NCBI GenBank assembly: GCA_964423795.1
Contig: CAYRGC010000008.1
Span: 1-57,465, forward strand
Origin: CAYRGC01 sp964423795
GTDB taxonomy: Bacteria; Patescibacteriota; Gracilibacteria; Peribacterales; Peribacteraceae
Direction: 5' to 3'
Length of the DNA: 57,465 nucleotides
The position numbers and the translations under genes were made by a program. This document shows, piece by piece, positions 1 through 6,931 of this stretch (position 1 is its first letter; the number at the start of each line of letters is the position of its first letter). The notes under the pieces are model-generated. The model ran no database searches, was not told where the DNA came from, and worked only from the letters and a program-made list of their open reading frames with translations.

Positions 1-54
1 AGTAAGTCGTAACAAGGTATGTGTAGGAGAACCTGCGCATGGAACACTTCCTTA
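1..54 (+). rRNA. 16S ribosomal RNA, 3' end (partial)
   Basis: The window opens inside the conserved 3' end of 16S rRNA: AAGTCGTAACAAGGTA at 4-19, then the helix 45 hairpin (GTAGG, loop AGAA, CCTGC at 23-36), then TGGAACACTTCCTTA at 40-54. The usual bacterial end is TGGATCACCTCCTTA, so two bases differ and the anti-Shine-Dalgarno core reads CTTCC, not CCTCC. The 5' part lies outside the window. No 23S or 5S gene and no tRNA follows; a terminator comes at 372-392. The end at 54 is set by analogy with E. coli. Confidence 0.95.
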
Positions 55-371
55 CCAGGGAAATTTTTTCTCTGTCGTGTGCTCTGATCGAGTTCAATAG
101 TCATCACACGCTTTTATTGACCGGGGAACTCCCGCAGTCCCCTGCTCCGCCGCTCTCGGCGGGACAGAGGATTGCGGCCCGGAGCTTCTCTACTACGCAA
201 TGCTGTGAATTCTCGAAGAATTCACCCTGGGCTTGTCGAAGAGTGAAGACCACAGACTGGAACAAGGATCGGGGATCTTTTTTTCTGTGATGCGTAGCCT
301 GTCCTGAGCGAGGATTCAGCCGAGGCTGACGACGAGACGAAGGGCAATGCGGTGAAACGATCACCAAGAAC
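55..371 (+). other. 16S trailer with hairpins, no gene seen
   Basis: No convincing gene lies between the 16S end and the terminator; the short open frames have no promoter or recognisable product. A perfect 9-bp hairpin sits at 205-225 (GTGAATTCT, loop CGA, AGAATTCAC). Near 226-243 and 300-330 are segments resembling the widespread bacterial intergenic repeat with a CTTCGACAAGCTCAGG / CCTGAGCGAAG core. The stretch is probably the transcribed 16S trailer, where a 23S gene would sit in a linked operon. Confidence 0.6.
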
Positions 372-392
372 AAGGACCTTCGGGTCCTTTTT
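372..392 (+). terminator. Rho-independent terminator after 16S
   Basis: AAGGACC, loop TTCG, GGTCCTT, then a T-run. It is the first strong terminator after the 16S end and implies that 16S is transcribed without 23S. Confidence 0.8.
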
Positions 393-464
393 CTGTGCTC
401 GCTTCTTCCGTCCGAACGCGACCATGGATTCCTTTCCCTCGAGGGCCCGCGTATCATCTGCCGC

Positions 465-785
465 ATGGCCAAACCTCCCTACCTGTTCCCGTTCCTCGTT
501 GTCGCGACCGTGATCCACGCACTCGAGACGATCATGGGAATACTGGGGTCGTTCCTCATGACCGCAGGCTTCAGCCTGCTCTTTCGCGATGCCCCGGATA
601 TGCGGCTCGGCTTTCCTTGGAGCATGGCCCTGCTCCTGATCGTCCTCACGACCGTCTTGCCCCTCGTCGCCACCGTCGCCCAATGGGTCTTTTATGCGCG
701 ATCGTGGTTCAAAACGTCGTTCGTCATCGCCCTTCTGGGACTGCTGCCGAGCATGGAGATGCTTTTGCGACTGCTTCGGCACTGA
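465..785 (+). CDS. Small multi-pass membrane protein, unknown function
   Basis: A 106-residue protein, mostly hydrophobic, with about three membrane segments: roughly residues 8-40 (two short spans or one hairpin), 50-75 (SMALLLIVLTTVLPLVATVA) and 85-103. I recognise no family. It is the first coding frame after the 16S terminator and no Shine-Dalgarno precedes the ATG. The hydrophobic pattern and the GC-rich third codon positions, matching the neighbours, support a real gene. Confidence 0.6.
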   Translation: MAKPPYLFPFLVVATVIHALETIMGILGSFLMTAGFSLLFRDAPDMRLGFPWSMALLLIVLTTVLPLVATVAQWVFYARSWFKTSFVIALLGLLPSMEMLLRLLRH

Positions 786-830
786 GAAGCATCGTGCCGG
801 GATAACGCCTTCGTCAGAAGGGTCCCGCGC

Positions 831-862
831 AAAAAGGCCCGACGCTCCTTCGAAGCCGGGCC
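831..862 (-). terminator. Rho-independent terminator, minus strand
   Basis: Read on the minus strand, GGCCCG and CGGGCC pair around a central loop and run into TTTTT (plus positions 831-835). It lies just past the 3' end of the small minus-strand ORF at 876-980 and supports transcription of that ORF. Confidence 0.7.
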
Positions 863-875
863 AAGGGAACACAAA

Positions 876-980
876 TTACTGTTCCCAATTCGGATTACCA
901 CGGATCAGAAGCCAATCCGCGGCCGCCAACATTGCCCCAACAAAGGGGCATGCGATCACAAAAAACATGATCATTGGCAT
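876..980 (-). CDS. Possible 34-residue single-span membrane peptide
   Basis: A short frame with one hydrophobic span (MFFVIACPFVGAMLAAADWL) and a short hydrophilic tail. I chose the ATG at 980; the frame stays open upstream but that part looks non-coding. On the minus strand GGGAGGTG lies about nine bases before this ATG, one of the few classical Shine-Dalgarno-like sequences in the window, although the 16S tail here is altered. A minus-strand terminator follows at 831-862. The size makes the call uncertain. Confidence 0.4.
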   Translation of the reverse strand: MPMIMFFVIACPFVGAMLAAADWLLIRGNPNWEQ

Positions 981-1205
981 ATAGGCATCACCTCCCTTCT
1001 TTTTTGCAATGCCTGCTTCGGTATGAAGGAGCAATATATTATAAAATATATTTTTTATTAAATCCAGTATATCGTTAGCAGCCGCGTGCGAGAGGAAAAA
1101 CGGCATTGCGCCCTTTCGGGGGACGGAGACGGCAAGGAGAAAAGCTCTCCGAAAACTCATCCGGAGGGGAAACGATCGCATCTCTCAATTTCGAAGGAAT
1201 TGTTG

Positions 1206-1211
1206 TACAAT
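1206..1211 (+). promoter_or_regulatory. -10 element TACAAT, leaderless start
   Basis: TACAAT ends 6 bases before the ATG at 1218, so the predicted first transcribed base falls on the start codon. Confidence 0.6.
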
Positions 1212-1217
1212 ATACAT

Positions 1218-1622
1218 ATGGCTCCGAACAAACTCCGACGGGAGATCGGGACGGAAGGACTGGCGAACCTGGAGCGCCTGAAGACGAAGTATTCCAACGA
1301 AATCCCGGAGACCTTCGTCCATAGCACGTCGCCGGATCCGTACTTCAAGATCCGCAAAGCCTGGTTTACCTCCGTGGGAACGACCGTATCCGCATTGGAA
1401 AACGTCGGACTCCTCCCCGCGGAAGGCGCCGTGATGGAAGCCGTCACGGGCTTCCGGACGAACGTGCGGGACGTACTGGGAAACTCCACCGTTCATCCGG
1501 AGAAGAAGCACATCGACCAGACAGACGCGACGATCGATGCGGTCATCGCGTACCTCAAAGAGGTCCTCGCGGAGGACGCGAAGACGCGTCCGCCGAAAAA
1601 GCCGCGCGGCAAGAAGAAGTGA
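1218..1622 (+). CDS. Hypothetical protein, basic C-terminus
   Basis: A soluble 134-residue protein. The first 110 residues look helical and the end is strongly basic (KTRPPKKPRGKKK), a tail often found on nucleic-acid-binding proteins, though no DNA-binding domain is recognisable. The ATG at 1218 was preferred over the in-frame upstream start at 1086 because TACAAT stands 6 bases before it and the region before it is AT-rich and non-coding in look. The 1631-1816 gene converges on it after a few bases. Confidence 0.65.
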   Translation: MAPNKLRREIGTEGLANLERLKTKYSNEIPETFVHSTSPDPYFKIRKAWFTSVGTTVSALENVGLLPAEGAVMEAVTGFRTNVRDVLGNSTVHPEKKHIDQTDATIDAVIAYLKEVLAEDAKTRPPKKPRGKKK

Positions 1623-1630
1623 ACGCGACC

Positions 1631-1816
1631 TCAGACGTCGATGGAGTCGATCGGCGCGAGCCTCCCCAGGCCGGAGCGTACCGTGCGAATCGCGTCGGGT
1701 ACCGGGTTTTTCTCCTGCTGTCCCGCATGGGGCGGGGGGAAGTGCTTGGCGCTCTCCCGCGGCGGGGGCCGCTCCGGAAGATCGCGCCAATCCTCGATGC
1801 CGTACTCGAAAGACAT
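1631..1816 (-). CDS. Small hypothetical protein
   Basis: A 61-residue, proline-rich, charged protein beginning MSFEYGIEDWRDLPERPPP; no family recognised. It is the last frame of a minus-strand run of small genes downstream of sufD (sufD, 3465, 3243, 2126, 1864, 1631). An earlier in-frame ATG at 1858 exists, but the stretch it adds (RKGRKGS) looks non-coding. Confidence 0.45.
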   Translation of the reverse strand: MSFEYGIEDWRDLPERPPPRESAKHFPPPHAGQQEKNPVPDAIRTVRSGLGRLAPIDSIDV

Positions 1817-1863
1817 GGGATTTCTCCCCATGCTCCCCTTCCTTCCCTTCCGAAGCAAATGAC

Positions 1864-2121
1864 TTACGACACGAGCGTGACGGAAGTGATTCCCTCGTCC
1901 TGCAGGTAATTCGCCGCGGAAGCCTCCACACGGATCACGACCTCTTCGCCCGACGGGGAACGAAGGAGGATTCCCACGGCCGTCGTGGCGCGATCGGAGA
2001 TCGTACGGACTGCCATAGGCTTTTCTCCCTCAAGCCGGGCACCGTTCACGCTGTGAGGGGTATCAATGATATTGATCGTTCTATCCGCCGTGAGGAGGTG
2101 AGCCATTCCTCTATCCTCCAT
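1864..2121 (-). CDS. Small hypothetical protein
   Basis: An 85-residue protein whose pattern (TINIIDTPHSV, VGILLRSPSGEEVVIRVEAS) suggests a small beta-rich domain; no family recognised. The start may be the ATG at 2121 or the methionine at residue 6. It lies four bases after the stop of the GNAT-domain gene at 2126, so the two are probably co-transcribed on the minus strand. Confidence 0.55.
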   Translation of the reverse strand: MEDRGMAHLLTADRTINIIDTPHSVNGARLEGEKPMAVRTISDRATTAVGILLRSPSGEEVVIRVEASAANYLQDEGITSVTLVS

Positions 2122-2125
2122 TATT

Positions 2126-3073
2126 TCAGAGAGATGTCAATCCGCGATCCAGGACGTACGCGTGGGGATTGCGCCCGGGCACGCCGTACTCGCGGATCTG
2201 CGGCGGCATCGATGCATCCTCCCGCAAGTCGCTCACGGGACCGAGGAGGGTGAACCCGTTCTTCTCGTAGAGGGATTTGCCGTTCATGGACGCATACTTC
2301 GTGAGCGCGAAGAGCCGCCTCGCGTCCTTTTCCCGCTTCCAAGCGTCGATGATCATCTCCGCGATCTTGCACCCGAGCCCGTTGCGCTGGTGGCCGGTCC
2401 AGAGCCGCGCCAATTCATAGTCGCCGTCCCGCCACGGAAGCAGGGACGCGCCGCCGAGGACGCCTTTCGCGTCCAGGACGTGATGCCGGGCCAGGATCTC
2501 GTCTTCGTCCGCACGGGATCGGAAATCCTTCTTCGCGATGAGATCGTCCATCACGTACCGCACGATCGCGCGATCCTGAGCCTCGATCGGCCGCCGCAGG
2601 AGCAACTGCTCGTCGTAGAGCAGCGTTCCGGCACCGTGCCAGTCGTCCACTTCGCGGCGGATGAGGGCCGGCGAGGTGATGACGACGCGCCCGGCGCCGG
2701 CATCGAGCACGTCATGGGCCTTGGAGAGGGCGCTTCTGCCAGCCCCGTTGAGATCGGGAAGATCCGACCCGGTCGCCGCTGCGGGCCTGAGGAAACGATC
2801 GATGTCCCGGCGGGTTGCAAGGGTGATGAGGCGTCCCGATTGGTCCACGATGCCCCCTTCCTGCCGGAGGAGAAACACTTCGCGGACGCCGTCCCGGATT
2901 CGCTTCAGGACATCGCCCGTGAGGAACCGCTCATGTTCGAGCGTGATGCGGGACGCGGCGAGATCACGCGTCACGAGCTCGAGCTCCTCGCGCTGCACGT
3001 CGTGCACCTCGCCGACGGCGAGGAAGGTCGAGCCGCGATAGAGATCCCGATAGGGCGAGGGAGATGGCTTCAT
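2126..3073 (-). CDS. Protein with C-terminal GNAT acetyltransferase domain
   Basis: A 315-residue soluble protein. The C-terminal part, from about residue 215, fits a GCN5-related N-acetyltransferase: an acetyl-CoA loop-like stretch (GHQRNGLGCKIAEMIIDAW) followed by SLYEKNGFTLLGP, the late strand-helix typical of the fold. The first 200 residues have a beta-alpha pattern (GRVVITSPALIRREV) and recall the order in N-acetylglutamate synthase (kinase-like domain then GNAT), but I cannot confirm that and do not name it ArgA. The substrate is unknown. Confidence 0.65.
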   Translation of the reverse strand: MKPSPSPYRDLYRGSTFLAVGEVHDVQREELELVTRDLAASRITLEHERFLTGDVLKRIRDGVREVFLLRQEGGIVDQSGRLITLATRRDIDRFLRPAAATGSDLPDLNGAGRSALSKAHDVLDAGAGRVVITSPALIRREVDDWHGAGTLLYDEQLLLRRPIEAQDRAIVRYVMDDLIAKKDFRSRADEDEILARHHVLDAKGVLGGASLLPWRDGDYELARLWTGHQRNGLGCKIAEMIIDAWKREKDARRLFALTKYASMNGKSLYEKNGFTLLGPVSDLREDASMPPQIREYGVPGRNPHAYVLDRGLTSL

Positions 3074-3242
3074 TTTGCAAAAAAACAGCCCTCTGCGTGT
3101 CCGCGAGGGGTGAGGATTTCCGTCATCGACGGCTCACGCCCTTGCGGACGAAAGACACGGACGACGGAGGAGCGAGAGGAACGTCAACGCGCGTTAGTAT
3201 CGGCTTCCCGGCGCGGGACGCAAGAGGATTTTCGGGGCGGCC

Positions 3243-3440
3243 TCAGCCATGCAGGAGATGCAGCGCGAACTCGATCTCCTCACGCTGGTCACCGGACAAT
3301 TCCCTCAGGTGCTTTTGTGCATCCTGCGCGGGAAGACCGAGGAGCGGGGCGAGTTCATGCAACTGGTCACCGGGCAGGTCACGAAGCGCGCGAGGAAGAT
3401 CGCGGGCGGCATCGAAATCGAACGAACGGAGGTAGTCCAT
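3243..3440 (-). CDS. Small acidic hypothetical protein
   Basis: A 65-residue, probably all-helical protein (DYLRSFDFDAARDLPRAL, then leucine-rich repeats of charged residues). No family recognised. It lies between two other minus-strand small genes and reads in the same codon style. A long plus-strand open frame (3249-5039) covers this region and sufD but is a GC-rich antisense shadow. Confidence 0.5.
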   Translation of the reverse strand: MDYLRSFDFDAARDLPRALRDLPGDQLHELAPLLGLPAQDAQKHLRELSGDQREEIEFALHLLHG

Positions 3441-3464
3441 GGTGATTGGGGGGAGGAAATCGCG

Positions 3465-3620
3465 TTAACCGATCAGCGACTCGACGACGAGCAGTCCGCG
3501 GCTGACCAGATCCTTGATCCGCTCCTGCACCGCCTGTTCCTCGCGCGCAGATTCTTCTCTCATCTGTTCGAAGACGGCGTAAATGGCGCGGTCTTCCGGG
3601 TCGGTGAACGGGTTTTCCAT
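3465..3620 (-). CDS. Small helical hypothetical protein
   Basis: A 51-residue, highly charged helical protein (MENPFTDPEDRAIYAVFEQM, then EESAREEQAVQERIKDLVSR). I chose the ATG at 3620; the upstream extension to 3770 would cover the AT-rich gap after sufD and has a non-coding look. No family recognised. It probably follows sufD in transcription. Confidence 0.5.
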   Translation of the reverse strand: MENPFTDPEDRAIYAVFEQMREESAREEQAVQERIKDLVSRGLLVVESLIG

Positions 3621-3803
3621 GCGAGAAACGGGAGAAAGAAACGCGGGCATGCTAATGATGACGGACGCCGATGCAAATATTTTTCGAGATATCCGTATTT
3701 TTGGCGCAAACAAGACGAAAAACCTTGGTCGCCGGACTTCGGCGCGGAAAAAAAATGGAACCGCCGGCATCTCTGGTATCGTCGGGTGTCGGAAGATCGG
3801 ATA

Positions 3804-4658
3804 TTACTGCCGATACTTGTTCTCGATGAACTGCAAGCACCGCCCCGCTGCGGTCACGGGCATCTTCGCCGCGAGGTCGCCGAGGAAACCCTCGACGAAC
3901 ATGCGCCGGGCTTCCAGCTCCGGAATGCCGCGCGCGGCGAACGTGAAGAGATCTTCCGGCGTGAGCCGCGCGACCGTCGCGCTGTGGCTCGCCTTGACGT
4001 CGTTCGTGTGGATCTCGAGGCCGGGCACGGCGTCGATCTTGGACGTGGGGTCGAGCATCAGCACCTGCTGCGTGAGGAAGGTCTGCGTGCCGGTGCCGCG
4101 CGGGCCGATCTCGATCATGCCGTCCGCCTTGAGCTGCGCTTTCCCCTCCGACACGCCCTTCATGAGGATCTCCCCCCTGCCGTCGATCCCGAGGAAGACG
4201 TTGCGGGCGGAGAGGCGGTACGCGTCCTCTTCCTTGCCGTAGAAGATCCAATCGATGCCGCTCTCGGCATGATCGCCGGTGAGGCGGCTGACGAGCGAGT
4301 GCTCGATCGCGGCGCCGCCGAGCGTGACGTTGCGCCATTGGCAGCGGCCGCGCTCCTGGATCGCGCCTTCCTGCGTGATCGCGCACGTCGTGCCGGCATC
4401 GAGCGCCTGGAGACAGGTGATGTCCGCCTGCGCGTCGCGCCCGAGCTTCACCGAGACGCGATGAGCGGACCGGGTGCCCGTGAGCTCCTCCACGACGGTC
4501 ACGCTGGAGCGGCGTCCGACGATGAGCTCCCAGCCGTGCCCGTCCTGCCCCGTCATCACGAGCGGCTCGGCCACGCGGATATCCTCCGCCACGTCGATGA
4601 GCCAGAAATCGCCGGCCTTCTCGACCGTGATGCCGGCGGGGAAACTCTGCGAGGACAC
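3804..4658 (-). CDS. sufD: SufD, FeS cluster assembly scaffold component
   Basis: SufD pairs with SufB, and with the ATPase SufC, in the SufBCD complex that builds iron-sulfur clusters in the cytoplasm. The protein is about 284 residues. Its second half has the SufB/SufD beta-helix pattern ending in GLEIHTNDVKASHSATVA, LTPEDLFTFAARGI and ARRMFVEGFL, the family's C-terminal signature. It is shorter than typical SufD proteins (about 400), lacking much of the N-terminal helical part. I chose GTG at 4658 because TATTCT ends 6 bases before it; an in-frame ATG at 4712 would add 18 residues and would overlap the start of the divergent gene at 4711. sufB and sufC are 3.4 and 13 kb away. Confidence 0.85.
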   Translation of the reverse strand: MSSQSFPAGITVEKAGDFWLIDVAEDIRVAEPLVMTGQDGHGWELIVGRRSSVTVVEELTGTRSAHRVSVKLGRDAQADITCLQALDAGTTCAITQEGAIQERGRCQWRNVTLGGAAIEHSLVSRLTGDHAESGIDWIFYGKEEDAYRLSARNVFLGIDGRGEILMKGVSEGKAQLKADGMIEIGPRGTGTQTFLTQQVLMLDPTSKIDAVPGLEIHTNDVKASHSATVARLTPEDLFTFAARGIPELEARRMFVEGFLGDLAAKMPVTAAGRCLQFIENKYRQ

Positions 4659-4664
4659 GCCCGA

Positions 4665-4670
4665 AGAATA
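4665..4670 (-). promoter_or_regulatory. -10 element TATTCT of sufD
   Basis: On the minus strand TGCTATTCT (extended -10 form) ends 6 bases before the proposed GTG start of sufD. It faces the promoter at 4696-4701. Confidence 0.6.
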
Positions 4671-4695
4671 GCAGCCGCACGGGAAAATCCCATGG

Positions 4696-4701
4696 TATAC
4701 T
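4696..4701 (+). promoter_or_regulatory. -10 element TATACT, leaderless start
   Basis: TGGTATACT is an extended -10 sequence and ends 9 bases before the ATG at 4711. It is divergent from the sufD promoter about 30 bases away. Confidence 0.6.
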
Positions 4702-4710
4702 TCGCTTTCC

Positions 4711-4959
4711 ATGGCCCCCGACAGCCGCCCACCGCTGCTCTTCGACCTCGGCGAACCCGTGCGCTCGGCGCGCGAGGATCCTCCGCGACGCAGCGAGCTC
4801 CGTCACGACGCGACTCCCGAGATGCTCTTCGACCTCGTGGAAGAACAAGAAAAGATCGCGGCGGATATCGAGCGCCAGGTCCGCGAACTGCTGCAGGAGA
4901 AAGGAGACGAAGTGCGTCGGCCGTTCGTCGCCAAACGGCACTGGGCGGGACGCCGCTGA
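4711..4959 (+). CDS. Small hypothetical protein with coiled-coil-like end
   Basis: An 82-residue protein; residues 35-68 (EMLFDLVEEQEKIAADIERQ and on) form a likely charged amphipathic helix, and the tail is basic (FVAKRHWAGRR). No family recognised. It is divergent from sufD, with its own extended -10 nine bases before the ATG, and is followed by more plus-strand small genes. Confidence 0.6.
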   Translation: MAPDSRPPLLFDLGEPVRSAREDPPRRSELRHDATPEMLFDLVEEQEKIAADIERQVRELLQEKGDEVRRPFVAKRHWAGRR

Positions 4960-5029
4960 CATTCTCCGCAGTCGCAGCGCAAAACGTGAAACGGGCCTTC
5001 CAATTCGTTGAACGTCCGGCGCATGGTCG

Positions 5030-5035
5030 TACGCT
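5030..5035 (+). promoter_or_regulatory. -10-like TACGCT, leaderless start
   Basis: TACGCT ends 6 bases before the ATG at 5042. A weaker match than its neighbours, kept because the spacing is the common one here. Confidence 0.4.
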
Positions 5036-5041
5036 GTGATC

Positions 5042-5347
5042 ATGCCGAACCGCATGGAGACTCCCTGGGACCGGATTCCCGACTTCGTGAAGGAGAATCT
5101 GCGGAAAGAACCGCACGACGAGGTGGCGGCGCGCCTGGAGACCCGAGTGGCTTCCGCGGAAGCGGACGCGGCATCGGTGACGCCGGACATGCTCGAACGC
5201 ATGCGGGACGACGCGGACAAGCTGCCGGTATTCGGCCGGTACGAAAACCTGGTTCTGCGCGTGCACCGCCTGGTGCAGGCCGTCGTGACAAACCCTCAGA
5301 CAAGGGTGGAAGAGAAGCCAAAAATAGTCGAGAAAAAGGCTGCTTGA
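5042..5347 (+). CDS. Small hypothetical protein
   Basis: A charged, probably helical protein of 101 residues (MPNRMETPWDRIPDFVKENL at the start, KPKIVEKKAA at the end). No family recognised. The ATG at 5042 is chosen because a -10-like hexamer ends six bases before it; an ATG two codons upstream is also in frame. Confidence 0.55.
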   Translation: MPNRMETPWDRIPDFVKENLRKEPHDEVAARLETRVASAEADAASVTPDMLERMRDDADKLPVFGRYENLVLRVHRLVQAVVTNPQTRVEEKPKIVEKKAA

Positions 5348-5386
5348 AGAGAAAATCCATGCTATTGTGTATTTAGTATTTTATTT

Positions 5387-5392
5387 TATAAT
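5387..5392 (+). promoter_or_regulatory. -10 element TATAAT, leaderless TTG start
   Basis: A consensus TATAAT in an AT-rich patch ends 5 bases before a TTG that opens the frame at 5398. Confidence 0.65.
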
Positions 5393-5397
5393 ACTAA

Positions 5398-5730
5398 TTG
5401 TTGCGCCTCTCGGAACTTCCTGACTCCGGCCCTTCTCTCGCTTCTTCCACGACGGAAGACGCGAACTCGACACCCGACTCCTGGGAAGAGCGGCTCTGGG
5501 GACCGATCCCGAGAGAGCAGGAGTTGGATGACCTGCTCATGAAGCTGACGCTGGCGAGGTATCCCATGACGAACTTCGACGATCTTCTCCACGCCATTCA
5601 CGACCTGCGAATGGGCCTGCGCGCGGGAAACCCGACGATCGCGCGGCAGGCACGGCGGTTCCGCAATCACGTGGAGCGCTGCCTCCGGCATTGGGAGGTC
5701 TCCCGGCATTCCCCCTCCGCCGATGAGTGA
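5398..5730 (+). CDS. Hypothetical protein, TTG start
   Basis: A 110-residue soluble protein: an acidic, serine-rich first third, then a helical part (REQELDDLLMKLTLARYPM, LLHAIHDLRMGLRAG) and an Arg/His-rich end. No family recognised. No ATG fits the 5' end; the TTG is five bases after a consensus -10, the best start evidence. Its stop overlaps the next gene's start (ATGAGTGA at 5723-5730), so the two are probably translationally coupled. Confidence 0.6.
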   Translation: MLRLSELPDSGPSLASSTTEDANSTPDSWEERLWGPIPREQELDDLLMKLTLARYPMTNFDDLLHAIHDLRMGLRAGNPTIARQARRFRNHVERCLRHWEVSRHSPSADE

Positions 5731-6289
5731 GATCCCCTCCGTGGGAGGAACGCCCTCCTTACACCCTCTCCCTTCTCGGAAGAACACACCCGCTGTTCCC
5801 CCCGAGCAGACGCTGCGCGCATTGGTCAAAAACATACTCGCGGACGGCTGGAGAGACGGCATCCACGAAACGGCGAGCGCCGCCGCGCCGTCATGGGAAC
5901 GGCACATCAACGCCGCGCCCCCGTCGCAGGATTTGCACCTCTTCTTGAGGTTGTGCATCGACCCCCTCTTGGGGCAATCGGCCGCCGACAGCGTCACTTC
6001 CGTCTTCCGGCACGCGCGCGCCAAGGCGGCATACGGCGCGCCCGTTCCCCCGTCGCCGGAAGAGGCGAGAACGGCGCTTGAGCGGGAATGGGAAGGGCAT
6101 CCGCGGGGCGATACCATCGCGGCGATCCTGCAGCGGTGGATGACGGATGCGGTTTTCCTCAGCACGCTGCTCTCGATCGTCGCCTCGTGGGACGAAGAAC
6201 GGAAAAACGCGATCCGCGCCGCCATCGAGGAGGCCAAGCAGACCGATCTGCTGACGGCATTCGATGCGGCGATGGAAAAGAAGGTCTGA
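5723..6289 (+). CDS. Hypothetical protein
   Basis: A 188-residue, probably all-alpha protein with a proline-rich, likely disordered first 30 residues. No family recognised. The start overlaps the previous stop by eight bases, with no Shine-Dalgarno in the upstream CCCCCTCCGCCG. Together with 5398-5730 and 6348-6869 it forms a short plus-strand run of unknown genes. Confidence 0.6.
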   Translation: MSEIPSVGGTPSLHPLPSRKNTPAVPPEQTLRALVKNILADGWRDGIHETASAAAPSWERHINAAPPSQDLHLFLRLCIDPLLGQSAADSVTSVFRHARAKAAYGAPVPPSPEEARTALEREWEGHPRGDTIAAILQRWMTDAVFLSTLLSIVASWDEERKNAIRAAIEEAKQTDLLTAFDAAMEKKV

Positions 6290-6347
6290 AACCGGCGCTC
6301 CGCGACGTGATTGACTGTGACGCCGGGAGGAGGAAAATCGTGGACCA

Positions 6348-6869
6348 ATGTCCACCCTTACCCCTCAGCATGACCTCGGTACCCCGCTGCCTGCGCCACA
6401 GCGGGAGGCCGCTTCGGAGCCCGAACGGCAAAACGGGCACTCTGTCTCCGTCGTGAGCACGGTCTTCAGCGAAATCGCGAGACTCCCGTCCCGCCTAAAG
6501 AAACTTTTCGCGGCGGCGCCGTCCGCTCTTCCCACCGAACCGGCGCGTCCTCAGATTTCGGACGCGATGGTGCCCACGGTCCTGCGCTCGTACGTCGTGG
6601 GGCTTTCCGTAAGGGACACTCGATATCTTGAAGAGAATCCCGATATCAACGCGCTCAGCGATGAAGTGGAAGAACTGGCCACGCGCATCGAAGCGAATCC
6701 GACTGCCGTCCTCCTAGAGGAAGCATATACACTCATGGATCGCCTCGAGGCATTGGGGAGAAAATGGGACGATGCTTGGCGCGTCGGGAAAGCGACACAG
6801 GTTGCTCGGCCACACCGGCAGCCCATCCTATCGGCGAAGACCCGAGATAGAGCCTTCAGGAACCCTTAA
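6348..6869 (+). CDS. Hypothetical protein
   Basis: A 173-residue protein with a disordered, proline/serine-rich first 70 residues and a helical second half (LSDEVEELATRIEANPTAVL, LMDRLEALGRKWDDAWRVG). The tail is basic. No family recognised. It lies 58 bases after the previous gene. Confidence 0.55.
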   Translation: MSTLTPQHDLGTPLPAPQREAASEPERQNGHSVSVVSTVFSEIARLPSRLKKLFAAAPSALPTEPARPQISDAMVPTVLRSYVVGLSVRDTRYLEENPDINALSDEVEELATRIEANPTAVLLEEAYTLMDRLEALGRKWDDAWRVGKATQVARPHRQPILSAKTRDRAFRNP

Positions 6870-6918
6870 GAAACGTTTCGGTAAGCCGGAGAGGATTATT
6901 GACTGAAAAAATGTAGAG

Positions 6919-6924
6919 TATTCT
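6919..6924 (+). promoter_or_regulatory. -10 element TATTCT, leaderless start
   Basis: TATTCT ends 7 bases before the ATG at 6932 in an AT-rich gap. Confidence 0.6.
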
Positions 6925-6931
6925 ATTAAAT

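Noticed and set aside
39..290. 83-codon ORF beginning inside the 16S 3' end
   Set aside because: It starts within rRNA and crosses the trailer hairpins; no promoter and no protein-like pattern.
3249..5039. Long plus-strand open frame of 596 codons antisense to sufD and its neighbours
   Set aside because: It covers sufD, whose minus-strand motifs are unmistakable; the translation is dominated by Arg/Ala/Asp/Leu from GC-rich codons, as in an antisense shadow.
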